Shown here piece after piece: positions 47,366-57,100 of a stretch of DNA of 64,000 nucleotides; position 1 is the stretch's first letter; the number at the start of each line of letters is the position of its first letter. The DNA is taken from NCBI RefSeq assembly GCF_963678635.1, contig NC_087063.1:60024759-60088758 (forward strand). Reading direction: 5' to 3'. A program made the position numbers and the translations under genes. This stretch comes from Symsagittifera roscoffensis (Eukaryota > Xenacoelomorpha > Acoela > Convolutidae). A model generated the notes under the pieces. That model ran no database searches, was not told where the DNA came from, and worked only from the letters and a program-made list of their open reading frames with translations.

Positions 47366-49752
47366 TCAGTCAACAAACAAGTAATCCGTGCAGTTTTTGT
47401 GGCATCTGCAAGGCACTTTTTCCTTCGCCTCTGAACTTTCAGCAGCGGCTTGAGCATTATTGTTTGCACCATCTGAGCTTGTAACATCTGTGCCCGTTTC
47501 ACTAGCTTCAATGCTATTCGCTTTGCTCTCTTTATCATCCAGATGTTGATTGTAGGTGAGCCCCGCATTCTTGTAATTGATACTCAACTCTTTGCCTGCC
47601 GCTATGTCTGACTTGGCGAAAAATGCCACATGGTGGTAGAAAGGATCAATCGAATTGTACCAGACACACATTGAAAACAGATTCGGATTGCAAGCGTGAT
47701 TGAAATATCTGGCCTCATTGCCAGACTTCATTGCATCAATTGTGTACTCGCCCGGCTTCTGAAAGAAATCCATGTCGAACAAATAGGTTCTCCCACGCGC
47801 ATCGTAAACCATACCTCTCAATTCGGCTTCACTGAACGGCAAAACTTCTCCCACGTATTCCACGACGAAAGTGTTTCGTTTGATCGGATCCAGGGTTCTC
47901 AAACCCCAACCTCTGCCATTCGGAGTTTTGAACAGCTGCAATCTAACACTGCGTCCTCTTTGTACCACTTTATTTCTGCATGTTTCAATTGAACACTTAC
48001 AGCCTGAACTACACTCGTAGATCGGGTTTCCAGTTAGCACTTTTAGTGATCCGTCAGGCTTGTACGCGAACTTGTGACCATCAATGGTCGCACACGGACA
48101 ACCGTCTCCACACTCCTCACAGTCACAGCATATAGAGATGGGCACTCTGTTTTTAGGCCAATTCAGTACGCCCCTGTAATCGAAATTGTCATTGGGTGTG
48201 GTCAAATCGACATCATTGATCACTTCAATCCTCGGAACCTTCGGACACCTGGGATCAAAGAGTTTGTCTGAGAACGCCTTAAGCGCTTTTATTTGTAACT
48301 TTCTCGCAGTCTGATACTCCGGTAGTTGTTTTAGCTTTCGCCTGAATTGGGCAATGACCATGTCACAATTGTCCAGATGCAGAGCTGGTTCCCAAGTGTT
48401 CCGTTCTTCAGGCCAGTCTTCCCACTTCACCAAGTAGTAATCTTCGCCCCATCTGAAACAAGCCCAACAATCCAGATAAACATCTATAATCCTTGAATAT
48501 CAAAAACCATTGGGGCATCCAACAACAAATCAATCAAAAGCATGTCATATTCATTGCGGCATATTATCCTGACTTATTGTAAAAACGTTGCATCTGCATT
48601 TTCAATATTCCATGATCTTTCCAATAACTATCCCAGCAATCAACTGCAGTCCAATTAAATCAAATTCTAGTTTCCAATAGATACCAACAAACTAATCCGT
48701 GATTAGACATATAAACAAACGTACCTGTCTATTTCCATTTGTCTGATAGCCTCCACAACAAACGCCTTCTTGTACAACTTTGGTTGACTCGGAATATAGA
48801 GATCATTATCATCTTCATCGTCCTCCGAGTGTCTTCGCTTTCGAAGTTTTGCTTTCTCAAAAACGTGTTCTCTGAACCTCTCCTCTGCATTACTAGTCAG
48901 CTTCGCTTTCTTCATGTTTGGACGCAGCTGCATGTCGTAGTCTCTAGCTAGGATCCTTGCAACTTCATCGTCCATTTCTTCATGTGACTTCTTGGAAACC
49001 ACGTCATACCAGTCTTCAATTGCGAGTCGTATCATTCGTTGTTCCTCTGTTTCTACAACCTCGTCCGAACCCTCCTCGACACAATTTTCGGTACTCGAAG
49101 AGACCCCTCCCCCACTCACCCCGCTGGCGTTGACTTCATTTTCTTTGTCCTGTTTGCTAGCTTCGGGTACACAACCCACCTCAGCTATCACCTTTTCGAT
49201 TTTTTCATCTGGGAATTTCATCAACTTTAGTTGGGGGACTTTAGCTTTGTTGTGCTCCTCGGCCCACGCGTAGCAGTTGTCTTGTGCTTTTTGCTCTGTG
49301 ATTTCCGACAAGATTTGACTGATCTGTGATCTTTCTGACTTCTGGACGTCCTCCTCCAAAGTGTCTAACAAGACGTTATCTTCTTCAATTTTATGATTAT
49401 TGGTACTTTTAGTTGATTTGCTTTTGGGTTTCCTATTTGCTTGGACTATGATGAAATCCCGTTCTTTCCGCTTCTGAGGGGCTCTACCAGATCTACGTCG
49501 CTCTAAAACTTCACTAGCTGTATCTGAATCATTGTCTAACTCGCTGTTGCGACATTTTGACTTTTCTTCCGCACCTAACGAACTAGATTTTTCTTCATCA
49601 GTTTTCATCAAAACCGAAGATTTCTTCTCGCTACAGTTGACAACATCTTCTGTGGGACTTTTGGGATCTAGTTCATTCGGACAGTCATTTTCGTTGTTCT
49701 CTACAGTTGCTGGATCTTGGCTGAGATGCTTTGTGGCCATTACAAGCCCCAT
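47366..49752 (-). CDS. SUV39-type histone H3K9 methyltransferase (chromodomain + SET)
   Basis: Two exons, 49,752-48,725 and 48,452-47,366, joined in phase (AG|GTACGT donor, TTTCAG|AT acceptor, 272-bp intron) to give 704 aa. The first roughly 325 residues are acidic/basic, low-complexity and unrecognised. A chromodomain follows (about 328-385: FVVEAIRQME, then YYLVKWEDWPEERNTWEP, split by the intron). Pre-SET cysteines lie at about 451-505 (CCDCEECGDGCPC, YECSSGCKC), SET at about 512-640 (GRGWGLRTL at 522; RYFNHACNPN ending at 600; ELSINY at 631) and a post-SET CRCHKNC at 691. This order is that of SUV39H1/Su(var)3-9, which trimethylates H3K9 in heterochromatin. Oddities: NHSCDPN-type motif is NHACNPN, ELTFDY-type is ELSINY, and post-SET is CxCx3C instead of CxCx4C. 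Total length exceeds SUV39H1 (412 aa) because of the N-terminal extension. Confidence 0.9.
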
Positions 49753-51115
49753 ACAAACCGCGATTTTATCCAGCGCTCAAACAAATCAAAAACAAATTTC
49801 GCGTCAAATAAAATCTGAAACAAAATATTAACTTAGAAAATTCAAAGTGTCAATTTCGTTTTTATCACTTCATTCCGGTCTCAGTTTTATCAATTATAAT
49901 CCTAATTATCACCTATGTGTATTTCGCTCGGCCAGAGAAAATTGATTTGAATCAAAGAAATGAGTTAGATTTGATAATATAATAACTGTTTCCAAGCTAT
50001 TAAACTATCAATATAAACAACTTATAATCAATTTTTCAAAATAAACTTGGTAGATCACCATTAGACCTCTCAGTCGGTGTTTCAGTGTCTGAATTTCGAC
50101 TTACAACGTGCATCAACTATTCAGTTGTGCTTTATGATTCGCTTCAAAAAAGAGCATTAAGTAACTTACTAGTGGATAAATTATTAAATAGTTCCACTGA
50201 TTAAGTGAATGAGTTTCACAAAGTAAGATTTGAAATTTTGTGATTTCTGAAAACTGCAATCTAATATTTCATATGGAAAAATCATAAATCATGTGTCAAG
50301 AGAAGCTGATGAAAAACAACCATCCAATCAGAATAGTTCTCATTGACAGCAAAAAACAAGAGTGAGGAAACATCACCGGTAGCGGTAGGAATAAAACAGA
50401 ACAGAAATGGGTAGAGAGAGATAGAGGAATGGAGGCGGATAAAGAAAGGACGTCGGTGGCTACAATATGGAGTCTGTTGTTGGAATGCAAATGAGAGAAG
50501 ATAAAAAGCTGGCCCAGTTATTTGTCCAGCCACCTCTGTCACTCTTGTCATTGTAATTACTACACTCCTCTATTCTAATCTTCAATTTCTACCAGTAAAT
50601 ATAGACCCCTTAACATATTCCTGCTCCTCATTTCCAAAACTTTTCTTCTTAAATCTTCAAAATTCCTTCATTCATTGATATTACAATAAAAAACACCAAT
50701 CAGTGTTGAACCTAAAAACACTGATACGAGATAACTATATTACTTTATTGACTGCTCAAACATGTACTCTTCGACCGGACTGCACGGATTGAGAGGCACC
50801 GTGGCTGCTTCGGCGTTGAGCCCTGATCCCTTTTCATACGATTCCATTCGCAAGTGAGTAACGCTGATTAAACGGAAACTTGGCCATTTTTTACTGCACC
50901 ATGGTACAAAAAAAGACTGATAAAAGATTGTTAACATACACCTCATGGATTCTCAACATCCATTAAATACAATTTTGCGCTGACTTTTAAAAGATATTGC
51001 AGTACGAAAGTTTAAATGCCTCCAAAACCGCTCGAAAAAACTAATCTAAGTTATCCAAATCACATCCTGCTGATCTTTCTCAAGCTGCTACTTTGCCAAT
51101 CCAACCAGCTCGGCT
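49753..51115. other. Divergent intergenic region
   Basis: The 1.36 kb between the start codons of the SUV39-like (-) and bHLH-PAS (+) genes must hold at least their 5' ends. I see no distinctive promoter element. A minus-strand stretch at 50,740-50,850 could be a terminal exon of another gene. Confidence 0.4.
50740..50850 (-). other. Possible terminal coding exon, unidentified
   Basis: A minus-strand frame ending in MESYEKGSGLNAEAATVPLN then an acidic tail and a stop, with AATAAA overlapping the stop region. A candidate acceptor (TTTAATCAG) lies about 35 nt upstream of the Met. No matching upstream exon or family was found, so this may be chance. Confidence 0.2.
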
Positions 51116-54100
51116 ATGAGTTCTCCTTCCCACTTCACTTGTTCTCTACCTCCTCAGTCACTCTACGCCTCTAGCATCCCCTTGACCCCTCATCCTCCTG
51201 CAATGTTCTACGGGGACCCTCTCTGTCACCAACTCACCTCACCCTCTGACCTTCCAGGTGGGTGTGGATCCCTGACTGGATGGATTGGAGGTGCGATGCC
51301 GGTTCGCAAAGAGAGGAGTCGAGACGCTGCTCGGAACAGACGAGGTATTTATTCACTAAAAATTTAAGTCCATTTACCCACGCTGTACATCAGCAGCCTA
51401 CTAGCTAACAAAATCTTTGCAGATAGCCACTCTTGTGACGTTGAATCGTCGCTACACGGTATTTTGTTGTTTTATGGACAGTTGGACTTATCTTAACAAG
51501 GACGGATGTCTGAGCCTTGAACTAACAGCGTTTAATTATTAGGCTTTGCCATTAGTTACTTCAGCATAGTTCTACTTGAGCTCAAAAACAAACAACTTCT
51601 TTCAGGTAAAGAAAATACCGAATTCTTTGAATTAGCCAAGACTCTGCCAGTCTCCATAGCAATTACAAGCCAGTTGGACAAGGCGTCTATTGTCAGGCTG
51701 ACAATCGCATTTCTCAGAATGAGACACTTGTCCGCCCTTTGTTCACCTCCGTGGTCAAACTCAGTCTCTGTCTTGCCACATGTAAAAGGTCAGTCATTAG
51801 TTCCTTTTCAAATCCAGATTTCAAAATTTCGTATTTAAAAAACTGATAATAATATGATGAAAGTTAATTCAAACATGTTTCTCCTTATTGCGACTACAAA
51901 ATCACAGCTAAGGTAGCTTTTTACAGACGATTCAGATGTTTCTTTTTAAAGACTCCAACCCAACTACCAACTCATGCCTCGATTTCTCCGATTCAATAGG
52001 CATGCACATGCTCCAGGTAACAAATATTTTAACTCTTTCGTCTATATCAAGACAATTTTAACAATTAACACAACATTAACTAACACTATTTTTGATTCAG
52101 GCTATGGATGGGTTTGTCATGGCTCTTTACAAAGATGGCAGAATTCTGTATGTCTCAGAAACAGTATCCGTTTACTTGGGTCTCTCTCAGGTATGCTATC
52201 CTCCAGCTCAGAAGCGGATTTGGGGAAATCCAGCTCTGGGATTCGACATCTTCAACATACAAAGAATCCTCCATCCTGCACAGAAAATTTTACCAAAATA
52301 GGGTCTTATTGTTGATTTTTGAGAGCTCTAAAAATCAATTTAGCCGACCAAAAAACAAGATCATTAAAATATCGAACTTTATTTGAAAAACCGCCCCACC
52401 CTCGAGAAAATCCTAGAACCCGCCCAGTGCTCAAACNNNNNNNNNNNNNNNNNNNNNNNNNNNNNNNNNNNNNNNNNNNNNNNNNNNNNNNNNNNNNNNN
52501 NNNNNNNNNNNNNNNNNNNNNNNNNNNNNNNNNNNNNNNNNNNNNNNNNNNNNNNNNNNNNNNNNNNNNNNNNNNNNNNNNNNNNNNNNNNNNNNNNNNN
52601 NNNNNNNNNNNNNNNNNNNNNNNNNNNNNNNNNNNNACACCTACTAACTACTGGTTCAATACCAAACTATTTACCACTACACCATTGACGCTTATGAATT
52701 CCTACTATTATACATTTTTTTGTTCTGACTTTCGAAGAAAGTTAGAATTATATATTCTCGGGGTGTTTTTTATTGAGACCAATTTTACAATACTCTGGTC
52801 TCTCTTGATCTGCAGGGACCCAGCCGGGTGTGCACACCACCATAGTATCCTACCATGAGTCTGACTAAACAGCTTGTTTTATAATTTACACGCGTGGCGA
52901 ATTATCCCGCTCTACAAAATCGTTCCAAAGTGAATTGAGGCAGCACATTAGTTTTATTAACTCTAATTGTAATCAAATTGTAAAACTTAAATTTTAAGAT
53001 GCTCAGCCTAAAATTCATAGTTTTACCAATACTTAATTTACTTAAAACTATTAGAAATCATTTGAATGGCAGTCCGAACAATCAGGAATGAGCCCTGATA
53101 CGAGCAGTCTTGTTCTTATAAATGCCAGACAGCAATGAAATCGCTGGTAAATCAGAAAAATAAATAAATCCCATTTTCGAAATAAGAAGTCAATCACGTT
53201 TTTCGTGACCTGTACACTTTTGCTGTTCGATAAAGGAGTTTGCCCTCCTTTCAACAAAGGAAATGAACTGAACTTATAAAGTCAAACCGCAGAAAACGAA
53301 ACTTTAGCGTGAACTTTTTCTTTAAAAAAAAACGGAGTACTCACTACGTTCATTAATCTGAAAAATTTCCTAGTCTGGTTAGACACGAAACGACGGTTAA
53401 AAAACAAAACTTGTTGCTTCAGTTTAAAGTTGTCAGAATAAGGAGAATCCTGTTTTCTTTTGAACTGTTACTTCTTTTATGCAAATGATCTGGTCCCCTC
53501 TCTTCGTCTCATTTCCATTTCACTACTTGGGCAGACCAGATCCACCAGCAGCACTCGGGTATTATGCTTGTCACTTTTATTTATAAACTAATAAAATTAC
53601 ATCCAGCTCTAGTTCAAAACCAAAGGAATTTTAATCACATTTGCATAGTTGATTGCCTAGCTTAATTTCCTTCTCAACTTCACTCATACCCCAGAGCACA
53701 ATACAACACTGCAGTTATGTATAAATTTCCATAAATAAAAATAACTGCTACTCTACCTTTCAGATTATTTGCCACTGATTATTGGCCAAAATCTAAGTTC
53801 AAACTACCGCACCGTGGCCATTAAAGGTGACCATTCATGTGATAGTTTATTGAACGTGAATAGATGGCCAAAAGAAATGGATCACCAAAGTTACTCACTA
53901 AGAAAGTACTTTAGTGCATTACTTTTGTGCTCCATTCTTTTGGGACATCTCTTTACTAGTTCTCAAAAAAACTGAAGTTTGATCTTCTCAGAATGACCAG
54001 CTAATAATACACCCTCATTAAGCAATACTTTAGTTGAAATAGTTACCGAAAACGATTCCTAACAAGTGGTTAAAAAAACCTCAGTAAAATTTGTTGTAGT

Positions 54101-57100
54101 AAAACTCATTGTTTCAGGCCCTGAAAATAGCAATGCAAGAGCAGATACAAAACGAAAACTTTCCTCGTATACTAAACTCAATACCGCTTCAAGCAATAAC
54201 GCATCTGCAGCCGAAAGTCAAAGATGTACCAGCTGCCCATGCGATACTTCGACCAAGTTCGTCAAGGTTCGCCTACGCTCGACTCTCACTAAAAGGGGTC
54301 TACGAGTAAAGTCTACAGGCTATAAGGTGACAATTTTCACTTTTTAGTGCCCTAAAAACAATCAGAGAAACCTTACTTCTTAATCTAGTTGAACGTCGAA
54401 TGATATCACTTGAATCAAAAGGCAGGACACTATTTGATTTTGCAATTGCTTCTGGTCTTTGAGAGATCAATCATTCTTTATTCCATACTTAAAAAAGTAT
54501 TAGAATCCTAAAGGCCTTACAAACAAGATGCCATGACGCCTTCAATAAGCACTTGATAAATTTTCAGCTGCTGTCGTTGCAAGCACAGCCAAGGTGCAAA
54601 TGTGAGGAACAAGAGAAGCAACTTCAACGAACTGGATCCAGTGCTGCCTCGGGTAAACAGCCATTAAAACCCTTGACGGAACCTCCTTCATTATCAGAGA
54701 ACAACTCAGCCAAGAAATTGCGCTTAGAGCTCGTCAAATCCAAAGTTCCGAGTAATGGCGACATCTCAAACGTACTAAAAAATCATAGAGACTGCAAAAA
54801 CTATATAGCCAGTGATAGCAATTCCAACAGTGACAGGGATGAAGCTGAAGCTGATGATTCACTTCACAAGAAAAGCAAGTCACAAAAAGAGGAAAAAGAA
54901 AAGAAACGGAAGGAAAGATTTGGGTTGGTTGTGATGGCAACTACATTGCCATCTACAGTCAGTTGTGAGATATCGATTGAGCCGTACATGTTTGTGATGC
55001 GACTACAAGCTGATTTCACAATTAATTTCTGCGAACTAAGGTATGAACAACTTTGAAAGCCTCATTTCATCAAAACCTTTGACCAATTCTTTTTTTAAAA
55101 TGAGCGTCATCATAACACTCAGCGCTAAATTTCACTCATCATAACACTCAGAAAAATGGCAAAAATAATAGTTCATGCGTAGAACATTTTCAGTTCAATG
55201 TTGCTTAGCGAAGGTTTGGGGGACTCTTTGAAGGAAGCGACTACCCATTTAAATTCAGAGACCCTTTCTGCATTCGCAATTCTTTTAAATATCAATGTTG
55301 ACCGAGTAATAACAACTTCTATTTAAAAAAATAAGCAAAATTTAAATTTCAAGAAAACTATCGTGTAAAACACCTTGCGGTGCTTCGAATTTTTGACAAA
55401 TCATAAAAACCGCATATAATGGAAATAAGATCTGATCTATGAGTGTACTCTGACAGCACCCAATTATAGGGTTGATAATTTTTTTTTCTACTTAAATTAT
55501 GAAAAACCATAAAACTCTGTGAAGCTCTTTGAAAATTTGACTTAAAATTAAATGACTTAAAAAACGTCACATCTCGGAAATTGAAACCAAATGAGCAGTC
55601 GCATTTGAACGCAAGATTTTCAAATCCGGAGAAAACTCTATCAGAACCCAAGTACAGCGTTGGTAAATACAAAATTTTTCGAAAAACTAGAGAAAACGTC
55701 ATCTAAAAAACAAAAGATTTGAGCAGTCATTTTTGGATGCAAGATCCGTTGCCCCTCAGAGTACGAAAAAACAGCGTTAGGAACTTCGAAGTTTGAGAAA
55801 CTTCAAGTTACAATTTTCTAAAAAAACCGAAAAACCAATAAAAAACGTCATATCTGGAAACCTACAGAGATTTGAGCAGTAAGACGAAATTCGCAACCTT
55901 TGAGAGTACTCTGACATCTCCCAACTACTACTAATTTTCTGAAAATTAAAAATATAAAAAATCTCGAAAACTACGAAGATTGGAGCAGTCATAGTTGTAG
56001 GCCAAATTCGCAACCCTTGCGAGAACCTTGGCAGCATACCACTATTGGGTTGCTAATTTTAAACTTGGTGAAATCTATCTATCATATATTTTAATGCGGG
56101 CTTCACTATCTCGCCATGTTTAAGCTTTTTCAACGTAATATTTTTGCATGTTTAACGAAAGAATTTTTTTGCGCGTATAAGCTATATCGTATAATGAAAT
56201 AGTTACGAAATTTCTTGAATATCTAGTTCAAACTCAAAATTTGTTTCACCAAGTTCGAAAGACAGAGGCGAAGCTTCGCATAGTAAACACTTGCGATAAC
56301 ACGACAAAAAGCAGCTCTAGAAATAAGCCTCGAATTAGTTTTAAAAAAATTTGGCTACCTCTGAGATTCAAACCTGTGAGCTAGAAATTAAAATACACAC
56401 TATCCACGGAAAGTTTATATATACCAAACACTAGCGACAAATAAAGACGAGAACAGATGCTATACAATTTCCAATGTTACATGGAAATTTAAAGTACACT
56501 TTTAATGAACTTTCATTTGCAAAAAAAAGAAGGTCAATAATAACACACTAAGCTGATCGCAAGTGTAATCAGAAGCCCAATAGTAGTATGCTGCCAAATT
56601 TTCCGCGGGGTTGCGAATTGGGCCTCCAACTATGACTTTTCCAATCCTCGTAGTTTTCGAGATTTTTCATGATTTTTTTAACGATCAGAAAATTTAGATT
56701 TGAAAGAATCATAAAAAAGTTCGAAACCTACAAGGATTTGAGCTGCCATATTTTAAGGCAAGAGTTGCAATTCCTGAAAGTACCCTGACAGCACCCAACT
56801 GCAAATTTTTGAAAAAATCAAAAGAAAATCGTCGTATCTCGTAAACTAAAAGGATCTGGGTGTTCAAAATTGGAGGCCAAATTTGCAACCCCAGGAGGAA
56901 CCCTGACAGCATCCCACTATTGGGTGGCTAATTTCAAATCTGATAAAAAATCCTTGAAATAAAACTAGCAATTCAAAAAAACGCTTAACCATTGCATTTT
57001 ACGATATAACTTAAGCGTGCAAAAAAATTCTTTCGTTTGAACTTGGAAAAATAATACGTTGAATTAGCTTAAACATGGCGAAATAGTGACTCCCTCATCG

